Source of the DNA: an uncultured Flavobacteriales bacterium
Lineage (GTDB): Bacteria; Bacteroidota; Bacteroidia; Flavobacteriales; UBA7430
Assembly: GCA_913041775.1 (NCBI GenBank)
Contig: CAJWJW010000100.1
Coordinates: forward strand, 1 to 5,540
Reading direction: 5' to 3'
DNA length: 5,540 nt
This document shows, one piece after another, positions 1-5,417 of the stretch. Below the pieces are notes generated by a model that did no database searches, was not told where the DNA came from, and saw only the letters and a program-made list of their open reading frames with translations. The translations under genes and the position numbers were made by a program. Numbering within the stretch: the first letter of the stretch is position 1; each line of letters begins with the position of its first letter.

Positions 1-864
1 CGCTTTCCAATGTTCATACCACTCCGCCTGTGTTCCAGGCTTGACAAAGAACTGCATCTCCATTTGTTCAAATTCACGCATGCGAAAGATGAATTGTCGC
101 GCGATAATTTCATTCCTAAACGCTTTCCCTATTTGGGCGATCCCGAAGGGGAGTTTCATGCGGCCGCTCTTCTGGACATTTAAGAAGTTCACGAAGATGC
201 CTTGTGCGGTTTCTGGGCGGAGATATATGATGCCTGAATCGCCACTTACAGCACCTAACTCCGTGTTAAACATCAAGTTAAACTGACGTACATCGGTCCA
301 GTTTTTTGAACCACTCACAGGACAAACGATTTCCAACTCCTCAATGAGTGCTTTTACAGCATCGAGGTTTTCTGCGTTCATCGCGTCCTTAAACCTGTCG
401 TTTATTTCTTCTATCGTCTTCTGTCTCCGGAGTACGTTTGTGTTCGTCGCGCGAAACTCTGCTTCGTTAAAGCTGTCCCCAAATCGCTTCAGGCCCTTTG
501 CCACGTCCTTGTCAATCTTCTTGTCAATCTTTGCAATGTGATCCTCAATCAACACATCTGCGCGGTATCGTTTTTTAGAATCCTTATTGTCAATTAAAGG
601 ATCACTAAAAGCATCAACATGACCAGAAGCTTGCCATATATCTGGATGCATAAAAATAGCAGAATCTATCCCTACGATATTCTCATTCATCTTTACCATA
701 GAAGCCCACCAGTAGTCTTTGATGTTTTTCTTTAGCTCCGAACCGTTTGAACCGTAATCGTAAACAGCTGCTAAGCCATCGTATAATTCACTCGATTGAA
801 ACACATATCCGTACTCCTTAGAGTGCGCAATAACTTTCTTGAAAATATCGTCTTGATTTGCCAT
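1..864 (-). CDS. glyQS: Glycyl-tRNA synthetase, homodimeric class II type (N-terminal 288 codons, truncated by the window edge)
   Basis: This enzyme charges tRNA-Gly with glycine in the cytoplasm. I translated the minus strand from the ATG at 864; the frame stays open for exactly 288 codons to base 1, so the 3' part is outside the window. Seen: the N-terminal catalytic segment with YDYG near residues 35-38 followed by ELKKNI and WW; an insertion around 95-180; RPETAQG at 216-222; the class II motif 2 region FRNEI at 249-253; and RMREFEQMEM at 261-270. These are hallmarks of the single-chain (alpha2) GlyRS, not the alpha/beta bacterial form. Family members are about 500 aa, so motif 3 and the anticodon-binding domain are missing here. 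The start MANQDDIFKK fits the family. It lies 225 bases from the wlbA stop and is probably a separate transcription unit. GC content steps up at about base 540: my hand count gives about 46% for 1-540 and 38% for 541-840. Confidence 0.96.
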   Translation of the reverse strand, partial: MANQDDIFKKVIAHSKEYGYVFQSSELYDGLAAVYDYGSNGSELKKNIKDYWWASMVKMNENIVGIDSAIFMHPDIWQASGHVDAFSDPLIDNKDSKKRYRADVLIEDHIAKIDKKIDKDVAKGLKRFGDSFNEAEFRATNTNVLRRQKTIEEINDRFKDAMNAENLDAVKALIEELEIVCPVSGSKNWTDVRQFNLMFNTELGAVSGDSGIIYLRPETAQGIFVNFLNVQKSGRMKLPFGIAQIGKAFRNEIIARQFIFRMREFEQMEMQFFVKPGTQAEWYEHWKA

Positions 865-1088
865 AGCTGCAAAAGTAATAAATAGATTTTTGTAAACACC
901 ATTCCTAGGTTTAAAGACTTGATTGAAAATAGTCTTGAGTTTTGAGTGAGAGAGTCAAAAGGTCGTTTAAAAACTAGGAACGAAGATTGTTTTAAATGGG
1001 AAAAGATGCCTAAAATTGTCTTCAAGTAACCTCATTCTAACAATAAAGATCTAACAAACTCTATGTGTCTGCGGAATTCCGTAATACC
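865..1088. other. Intergenic spacer between wlbA and the glycyl-tRNA synthetase gene
   Basis: I see no gene here. An open frame on the minus strand crosses into the synthetase gene out of frame and resembles nothing. The spacer has a 10-bp palindrome (CGGAATTCCG, 1072-1081), two direct copies of TCTAACAA 14 bases apart (1036-1043 and 1050-1057), and one GTCAAAAGGTC (954-964) that recurs between acs and wlbB. No hairpin with a T tract follows wlbA, so I could not place a terminator. The promoter of the synthetase gene should lie here, but no complete Bacteroidota -33/-7 pair is visible. Confidence 0.6.
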
Positions 1089-2051
1089 TTACAAAAAAGG
1101 ATGTTTAGAAAGCTCTAGAGCTGCAAGTGGGTGGTAGTCTGCAACTAAACCAGTTGGTTTTTGATTTCTTATATCGTGAACAATATTTATAGACGTTCTA
1201 GCCTCTTCAATTCCGAAACCATTTCCTGCAATAATTTGTTTATACGATTCGGTGTGTAAATCAGTAAATCCCTTAGAAAACTCAATCTCTTGCTTATCTA
1301 CAGTAATAGATCTATAAGTCGTTTGTCCACGCTCCTTTATCTCTTTAGGTAATGTATCGCTATTAATAGACAAGAACCACCTAACATTAGCTTTTTCTAG
1401 CTCCAAAACTCCCGTTGCTCTATCGTGACTATGCAACTGAACGGTATTGCTTTTTACAGCCCCAAAAATCCAGGTAAGCATATCGAAAAAATGGATTCCT
1501 ATATTGGTCGCTATACCACCCGACTTAGAAACATCGCCTTTCCAAGAGGCATAATACCACAAACCTCTAGCCGTAATATAAGTTAAATCTACCTCATGAA
1601 TTGTTGAGGCTGGACTGTTTTCAATTCCCTCTTTTAGTGCAATTATACTTGGATGTAAGCGAAGTTGTAGGATGCTCCATACTCGCTTACCGGTTTCTTT
1701 TTCTAAGCGCTCTAGGGTGTCCAAATTCCATGGATTCAAAACCAAGGGTTTCTCACAAATGGCATCAGCTCCCCAACGCAAAGCAGATTTTATATGTGCA
1801 TCGTGTAAATAGTTTGGCGAGCATACCGACACAAAATCAACTCCAGAAGAAGCATTTTGTAGTTTGTCCATATAGCGATCGAAGCGTTCATATTCGGTAA
1901 AGAAAGAAGCATTGGGATAATAAGAATCTAAAAATCCCACATTATCGTGCGGATCTGTAGCAGCAAGTAAATTGCTCTGTGTGTCTTTAATAGCCTTAAT
2001 ATGCCTGGGTGCTATATAACCCGACAAGCCAATTATAGCAAAGTCTTTCAT
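1089..2051 (-). CDS. wlbA: UDP-N-acetyl-2-amino-2-deoxyglucuronate dehydrogenase (Gfo/Idh/MocA family, WlbA/WbpB)
   Basis: This NAD-dependent cytoplasmic enzyme oxidises C3 of UDP-GlcNAcA to the 3-keto sugar, on the route to UDP-2,3-diacetamido-2,3-dideoxyuronic acids used in O-antigen or capsule. The protein has 320 aa from the ATG at 2051. Seen: a Rossmann start with IGLSGYIAPRH at 7-17; CSPNYLHDAH at 77-86; the catalytic-lysine motif CEKP at 99-102 (Lys101); RLHPSIIALK at 131-140; LTYITARGLWYY at 156-167; and GGIATNIGIHFFD at 178-190, where His187 is the expected family histidine. YRSITVD and GFTDLH near 246-266 also match my memory of WlbA proteins. The longer frame from 2105 adds 18 residues but would overlap wlbB by 58 bases. 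The ATG at 2051 gives a typical ATGA overlap with the wlbB stop and starts right at the Rossmann fold, so I chose it. It is co-transcribed and probably translationally coupled with wlbB. The aminotransferase WlbC and the 6-dehydrogenase WbpA are not in the window. Confidence 0.93.
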   Translation of the reverse strand: MKDFAIIGLSGYIAPRHIKAIKDTQSNLLAATDPHDNVGFLDSYYPNASFFTEYERFDRYMDKLQNASSGVDFVSVCSPNYLHDAHIKSALRWGADAICEKPLVLNPWNLDTLERLEKETGKRVWSILQLRLHPSIIALKEGIENSPASTIHEVDLTYITARGLWYYASWKGDVSKSGGIATNIGIHFFDMLTWIFGAVKSNTVQLHSHDRATGVLELEKANVRWFLSINSDTLPKEIKERGQTTYRSITVDKQEIEFSKGFTDLHTESYKQIIAGNGFGIEEARTSINIVHDIRNQKPTGLVADYHPLAALELSKHPFL

Positions 2052-2629
2052 ACCCTTTTTACCAATCCGTTTTCTAAATAATATTTCTCGCCACTTGCAG
2101 TACATAGAGCGAAGTTGTCAGCATCAAAACTCAATCGTTCTCCAAAAGCACTCATCCAACCAATTTGCTTGGCTGGGTTTCCAACAACAAGGGCATAAGC
2201 AGCTACATTTTTAGTTACCACTGTTCCTGCACCAATAAAAGCATATTCGCCTAAAGTCACACCACAAAGGATAGTTGCATTAGCCCCTATCGTAGCTCCT
2301 TTTTTAACTAGTGTTTTTAAATAAGCACCTCTTCTGTTAACTTCCGAACGGGGATTATTCACATTGGTGAAAACACAAGAAGGACCTAAAAAAACATCGT
2401 CCTCACAGCTAACGCCAGTATAGATAGAAACATTGTTCTGCACCTTCACATTATTGCCTAATACAACTCCTGGAGAAACCACAACATTTTGTCCTAAATT
2501 ACAATTGACACCGAGTACAGCTCCTGACATGATATGTGAGAAATGCCAAATTTTAGTTCCTGTACCAATGGTACAAGCCTCATCTATTACAGCAGTTTCG
2601 TGTGCCTGGTATGATTGTGCTTTTTTCAT
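2048..2629 (-). CDS. wlbB: UDP-2-acetamido-3-amino-2,3-dideoxyglucuronate N-acetyltransferase (left-handed beta-helix, WlbB/WbpD)
   Basis: This cytoplasmic enzyme transfers acetyl from acetyl-CoA to the 3-amino group of the UDP-aminouronic acid made by WlbA plus an aminotransferase, giving UDP-GlcNAc(3NAc)A. The protein is 193 aa, normal for the family, which is usually trimeric. Seen: hexapeptide repeats from about 10 to 150 (for example IGTGTKIW, VVVSPGVVLGNNVKV, ATIGANATILCGVTLG, FIGAGTVVTKNV); the loop VFTNVNNPRSEV at 86-97; VVGNPAK at 148-154, which usually ends the helix and contacts CoA; and a C-terminal tail with IGWMSAFGERL and C176-G180-Y183 typical of WbpD/WlbB, not generic acetyltransferases. 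The start MKKAQSYQAHETAVID fits relatives. Its stop overlaps the wlbA start by four bases. A hairpin with a nine-T tract lies directly upstream, so expression may depend on read-through or on a promoter I cannot place. The exact sugar stereochemistry is inferred. Confidence 0.92.
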   Translation of the reverse strand: MKKAQSYQAHETAVIDEACTIGTGTKIWHFSHIMSGAVLGVNCNLGQNVVVSPGVVLGNNVKVQNNVSIYTGVSCEDDVFLGPSCVFTNVNNPRSEVNRRGAYLKTLVKKGATIGANATILCGVTLGEYAFIGAGTVVTKNVAAYALVVGNPAKQIGWMSAFGERLSFDADNFALCTASGEKYYLENGLVKRV

Positions 2630-2641
2630 CAGCGCTAAGAT

Positions 2642-2672
2642 AAAAAAAAAGAGGCTTCGAGTACCTCAGCCT
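2642..2672 (-). terminator. Rho-independent terminator built from a REP-like hairpin, just upstream of wlbB
   Basis: Read on the minus strand, the outer stem AGGCT/AGCCT (2672-2668 with 2656-2652) encloses an inner GAG/CTC stem with loop GTA and a two-base GA bulge. It is followed by a C and nine Ts (2650-2642). This is the shape of an intrinsic terminator for transcription arriving from acs, whose stop is about 140 bases upstream. The wlbB ATG lies only 12 bases beyond the T tract, which leaves almost no room for a separate promoter. The element may therefore act as a leaky terminator or attenuator. The structure is read by eye and no energy was calculated. Confidence 0.6.
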
Positions 2673-2694
2673 GACAACAAAGAAAAAGACGGAA
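2652..2694 (-). repeat. REP-like intergenic element, copy A, extended form
   Basis: The core on the minus strand reads TGTCAGGCTGAGGTACTCGA followed by AGCCT. It matches copies B, C and D near 4774-4912 and the style of the CTGAG...TCGAAG intergenic hairpins common in Bacteroidota. On the plus strand similarity with copy B continues past the core (CTGACAACAA, then AGAAAAAG and GGAA), over about 43 positions with a few mismatches and two single-base gaps. The hairpin is also the stem of the terminator upstream of wlbB. Confidence 0.75.
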
Positions 2695-2697
2695 ATA

Positions 2698-2773
2698 GTC
2701 AAAAGGTCAAAAGGTCAAGGAGTACTTTAAAGATGGGACATAGTCATTCGTTGACTGCACGGCTCTTTTGACC
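2698..2773. repeat. AAAAGGTC tandem repeat with a distant inverted arm and nested hairpin
   Basis: GTC followed by two exact copies of AAAAGGTC (2701-2708 and 2709-2716) lies between acs and wlbB. The 10-mer AGGTCAAAAG (2704-2713) is exactly inverted at 2764-2773 (CTTTTGACCT), and a small hairpin, AGTCA/TGACT (2742-2746 with 2752-2756), sits inside the loop. The first repeat register could also pair with the distant arm over 8 bp. The segment would form the untranslated RNA between the acs stop and the terminator. Function unknown. Confidence 0.5.
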
Positions 2774-2808
2774 TCTTTTTCTACAGTTAAAGCATATTTC
2801 GTTTAAGC

Positions 2809-4701
2809 CTAATTAAGACTCTTAACAATTTGCTGAACTACTTCAGGATCCAGCAGGGTAGTCGTATCTCCAAAATTTTCTTTCTCACCAGATGCGATTT
2901 TACGAAGAATTCGTCGCATAATTTTACCCGAGCGCGTTTTGGGTAGTCCATTTACAAATTGAATTTGTTCCGGTTTAGCAATAGCTCCAATATGACCACA
3001 TATTTCAACTATTATTTCAGATTTTATAAGCTCTGAAGGTCCATTTAGATCTGAAGTTATAACAAAGGCATAAATTCCTTGACCCTTTATTGGATGGGGA
3101 AATCCTACTACAGCTGACTCAACTACTAAACGATGAGTATTAATAGCATCTTCAACTTCGGCAGTACCAATTCTATGTCCAGAAACATTTATCACATCAT
3201 CAACACGACCCGTAATTCTATAAAAACCATCTTCATCTCTTTTACAACCGTCACCCGTAAAATACTTACCAGGATTTGTACTAAAATAAACTTCATTACA
3301 TCGCTTATGATCTCCGTATATAGTTCGTATCATTGATGGCCAGGGGTACTTAATGCATAAATTCCCCTCTACGCCATTGCCTATTATCTCCTTTCCTTCA
3401 GCATCCACCAAACAAGGTTGAATACCTGGAAGTGGTAGCGTGGCATACATAGGTTTAAGCTGCGTAATACCGGCAAGTGGTGCAATCATCATTCCTCCTG
3501 TTTCAGTTTGCCACCAAGTATCCACAATAGGACATTTTTCTTTTCCGATATGCTTATGATACCATTGCCAAGCCTCCTCGTTTATAGGTTCACCAACAGT
3601 CCCCAATACTTTTAAGGAGTCTAACTTATAGGGCTTAACAAAGTCCAAACCACAAGCTTCTAAAGCCCTAATGGCAGTAGGAGCAGTATAAAATATATTT
3701 ACTTGGTGTTTATCTATCACTTCCCAAAACCTGCCTGCATCAGGAAAAGTGGGAATTCCTTCGAACATTAATGTTGTAGCGCCTGCAAGTAAAGGACCAT
3801 ATATCACATACGAATGTCCCGTAATCCAACCAATATCAGCTGTACACCAAAACACATCATTACCTTCATATTGAAACACATTCCTGAAAGAATATTCAGC
3901 ATATACCATATAACCAGCTGTAGAGTGAACAACGCCTTTTGGCTTACCTGTGGAGCCCGAAGTATAAAGAATAAAGAGTTCGTCTTCTGCATCCATTATA
4001 GTAGCTTCACAAACCGAAGAAACACCCTCTATCAATTCATGCCACCATAAATCACGATGAGCCTTCATAGTAGGCTTAGAAGAAATTCGCTCTAAAACAA
4101 TAGCGTGCTCTATAGAAGGGCAAGATTCCAATGCAATATCTACAATAGGTTTTAAATCTAATGTTTTTGCACCACGATACGAACCATCTGCAGTAATCAA
4201 TAATTTACATGAAGAGTCATTAATCCGGTCTGCTAATGCCTTAGCCGAAAACCCAGCAAAAACTACTGAATGTATCGCACCTATACGAGCGCAAGCTAAA
4301 ACAGCAATAGTCAATTCTGGAACCATTGGCATATACAAGGCTATACGATCACCTTTTACAACTCCTAGCGATTTTAAAACATTTGAAAAGCGGGATACAC
4401 GAGTATGTAATTCGCTATAGGATATATGCTTTGCTTCTTCAGATGGATGATTCGGTTCCCACAAAATAGCAGTTTTGTCAGCTAAGGACTCCAGATGTCT
4501 ATCTAAACAGTTTTCAGAAATATTCAATTTTGCCCCTTCAAACCATTTTACTTTGGGTTCTTCAAAATCCCAATCTAGAACCTTATCCCAAAGGCGTTTC
4601 CATAGAAAACTTTTGGCCTTCTCTGCCCAAAATTTTTCAGGATTCTCTACACTCTTTTTATATTCTGATTGAAATTCTTCAAAGGAATTTATTTTTTGCA
4701 T
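2809..4701 (-). CDS. acs: Acetyl-CoA synthetase (AMP-forming acetate--CoA ligase)
   Basis: This cytoplasmic enzyme converts acetate, ATP and CoA to acetyl-CoA, AMP and pyrophosphate through acetyl-AMP, for acetate scavenging. The 630-aa protein is complete and slightly shorter than the usual ~650. Seen: an N-terminal Acs domain (about 5-60, with EKFWAEKAK and WFEGAKLNISENCLDRH); the adenylate-forming core (about 70-510) with P-loop YTSGSTGKPKG at 246-256, GEP at 370-372, TWWQTETGG at 395-403, YFTGDG at 480-485 and the hinge GRVDDVINVSGHR at 498-510; and the C-terminal lid with PKTRSGKIMRR at 587-597. Lys593 is the expected catalytic lysine, which related enzymes control by reversible acetylation. 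The WWQTETG tryptophans fit the small acetate pocket, favouring Acs over propionyl-CoA synthetase. No frameshift was seen. A 281-base spacer with three REP-like hairpins and a terminator separates it from the upstream gene. I found no consensus promoter, though TATATTTA (4728-4721) is a weak -7-like match. It sits among polysaccharide genes and makes the acyl donor of WlbB; a dedicated role is inference. Confidence 0.97.
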   Translation of the reverse strand: MQKINSFEEFQSEYKKSVENPEKFWAEKAKSFLWKRLWDKVLDWDFEEPKVKWFEGAKLNISENCLDRHLESLADKTAILWEPNHPSEEAKHISYSELHTRVSRFSNVLKSLGVVKGDRIALYMPMVPELTIAVLACARIGAIHSVVFAGFSAKALADRINDSSCKLLITADGSYRGAKTLDLKPIVDIALESCPSIEHAIVLERISSKPTMKAHRDLWWHELIEGVSSVCEATIMDAEDELFILYTSGSTGKPKGVVHSTAGYMVYAEYSFRNVFQYEGNDVFWCTADIGWITGHSYVIYGPLLAGATTLMFEGIPTFPDAGRFWEVIDKHQVNIFYTAPTAIRALEACGLDFVKPYKLDSLKVLGTVGEPINEEAWQWYHKHIGKEKCPIVDTWWQTETGGMMIAPLAGITQLKPMYATLPLPGIQPCLVDAEGKEIIGNGVEGNLCIKYPWPSMIRTIYGDHKRCNEVYFSTNPGKYFTGDGCKRDEDGFYRITGRVDDVINVSGHRIGTAEVEDAINTHRLVVESAVVGFPHPIKGQGIYAFVITSDLNGPSELIKSEIIVEICGHIGAIAKPEQIQFVNGLPKTRSGKIMRRILRKIASGEKENFGDTTTLLDPEVVQQIVKSLN

Positions 4702-4773
4702 CTCGTATTGTATTTGGTTTTAAATATAGTGAAACTCTTTTTACTTAGAGGGCATATAAATATAAGTGGTTAG

Positions 4774-4815
4774 GGTCTTCGAGTAGCTCAGACTGACAAC
4801 AAGAGAAAAAGTGGA
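4774..4815 (-). repeat. REP-like intergenic element, copy B, extended form
   Basis: On the minus strand the outer stem GTCT/AGAC (4793-4790 with 4778-4775) surrounds inner GAG/CTC with loop CTA and the same two-base GA bulge as copy A. The second outer pair is T:A where copy A has G:C, so pairing is kept although the bases differ. The plus-strand flank CTGACAACAAGAGAAAAAG also matches the flank of copy A. It lies about 75 bases upstream of the acs start, in the same orientation as copy A beyond the other end of acs. Confidence 0.75.
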
Positions 4816-4861
4816 AGCAATAAAGGAAAAAACTTAGATTAAAAGGAGTTAGGAAAAGAAA

Positions 4862-4912
4862 GGTCTTCGATGAACTCAGACTGACATTGCTTCGACAAAA
4901 GCTCAGCAAGAC
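4862..4912 (-). repeat. Tandem pair of REP-like elements, copies C and D
   Basis: Copy C (hairpin 4863-4881) has outer stem GTCT/AGAC and a two-pair inner GA/TC stem. Copy D (hairpin 4887-4909) has outer stem TTGCT/AGCAA, a two-pair inner stem and a longer loop. Both keep the two-base TC bulge (plus-strand view) found in copies A and B. They are head to tail, five bases apart, directly downstream of the strong terminator of the nucleotidylyltransferase gene. No REP-associated transposase gene is in the window. Confidence 0.75.
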
Positions 4913-4948
4913 AAACAAAAAGCCCTCCATATGGAGGGCTTTTTGTTT
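4913..4948 (-). terminator. Strong rho-independent terminator after the nucleotidylyltransferase gene (symmetric)
   Basis: This is a perfect 36-bp inverted repeat centred between 4930 and 4931. A GC-rich stem (AGCCCTCC/GGAGGGCT with an AT-only tip) is flanked by five As on one side and five Ts on the other, so it reads as stem plus T tract on both strands. The likely client is the operon ending at 4983 on the minus strand, as no plus-strand gene is seen here. Confidence 0.9.
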
Positions 4949-4960
4949 AAAAATAGTTAG

Positions 4961-4983
4961 ACACAGAGCCTTTAGCTCTGTGT
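4961..4983 (-). terminator. Second hairpin overlapping the stop codon of the nucleotidylyltransferase gene
   Basis: A perfect 9-bp stem (ACACAGAGC with GCTCTGTGT) closes a five-base loop, and its edge includes the last base of the TAA stop. On the minus strand a T-rich stretch (CTAACTATTTTT) follows, weaker than a classic tract, and the main terminator comes 12 bases later. It may be a back-up terminator or protect the 3' end of the mRNA. On the plus strand it is followed by TTATTTTTTT, so it could also stop antisense transcription. Confidence 0.55.
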
Positions 4984-5405
4984 TATTTTTTTAAGAGCCA
5001 GCTACTCGATTGTATTTTATCTCCTAAGCCATCTAAAAGCTCTATTCCCATAGCCTCGCAAATACTTTTTTCTGGAATGGTCTCATTATTTTGATCTCCA
5101 CCATTTGCAAAGGCTAAGTTGTAGCTTGCTCCATACTCCTTGGCTATAGCTGCTATTGTTTTACAAACCGTTCTATCAGTATCTACTGATAATATAGCCC
5201 TGTCTACCGCTTTTATATTAGAGACAATAATCATACGCTCGTCTTCTAGCTGAAATTCTATGCTACCCTTTATAGCTCGCTGATGGTCGTTGTTTACAAT
5301 TACAAACAAGTCATCAGTTAATGCCTTGGCAGTATTAAAGTATTCTAAATGCCCTTTATGTATCGGATTAAAATATCCTGAAACTATTATTGCTTTTTTC
5401 TTCAT
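4983..5405 (-). CDS. Small adenylyltransferase/cytidylyltransferase family protein (HxGH nucleotidylyltransferase, RfaE2-like)
   Basis: The 140-aa protein is a single nucleotidyltransferase domain of the cytidylyltransferase-like superfamily, which transfers NMP from CTP or ATP to a phosphorylated substrate with release of pyrophosphate. Seen: an N-terminal beta strand AIIVSGYFNP and the nucleotide-binding HKGH at 16-19; Lys46 in the AIKG loop; LEDERMIIVSNIKAVD at 53-68, the usual ER...V...VD segment; NGGDQ at 101-105; and IQSSSWLL at 131-138, resembling the SSS/SST motif that closes such active sites. Its length matches the second domain of HldE (heptose-1-phosphate adenylyltransferase) or a TagD-like glycerol-3-phosphate cytidylyltransferase. 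I cannot tell which nucleotide or substrate is used; no kinase or heptose gene is in view to decide. It starts 12 bases after the stop of the dehydratase-like gene, so the two are probably one operon, pointing to nucleotide-activated building blocks for surface polysaccharide. Two hairpins end the unit. Confidence 0.85.
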   Translation of the reverse strand: MKKKAIIVSGYFNPIHKGHLEYFNTAKALTDDLFVIVNNDHQRAIKGSIEFQLEDERMIIVSNIKAVDRAILSVDTDRTVCKTIAAIAKEYGASYNLAFANGGDQNNETIPEKSICEAMGIELLDGLGDKIQSSSWLLKK

Positions 5406-5417
5406 GAAAATGTGCGT

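Noticed and set aside
870..877. TACTTTTG on the minus strand as a -7 box (TANNTTTG) for the synthetase gene
   Set aside because: It lies only five bases before the ATG and no TTTG -33 element stands 19-20 bases upstream (the bases there are GGTG). It would need a leaderless mRNA.
771..1025. 84-aa minus-strand open frame across the synthetase start
   Set aside because: It overlaps the well-supported synthetase gene in another frame, resembles no family and has a composition expected of chance.
1072..1081. Palindrome CGGAATTCCG after wlbA as a terminator
   Set aside because: It has no room for a loop and no T tract on the minus strand, so it is not a credible intrinsic terminator.
1089..2105. 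Longer wlbA starting at 2105 (338 aa)
   Set aside because: The 18 extra residues are charged, precede the Rossmann fold and overlap wlbB by 58 bases. The ATG at 2051 gives an ATGA overlap and matches family N-termini.
2105..2118. GAGCGAAGTTGTCAGC inside wlbB as another REP copy
   Set aside because: It lies in coding sequence, lacks the paired arms and keeps only a short similarity, so chance is likely.
2433..2771. Plus-strand open frame of 112 aa over wlbB and the spacer
   Set aside because: It runs antisense to wlbB and through low-complexity spacer; no recognisable protein or start signal.
4721..4728. TATATTTA upstream of acs as a -7 promoter box
   Set aside because: It misses the final G of the consensus and no -33 element is found at the right spacing.
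4774..4912. CRISPR-like array from repeated CTTCGA...CTCAG units
   Set aside because: Only three diverged copies with irregular spacing (75 and 5 bases) and no cas genes; the covarying hairpins fit REP-like elements.
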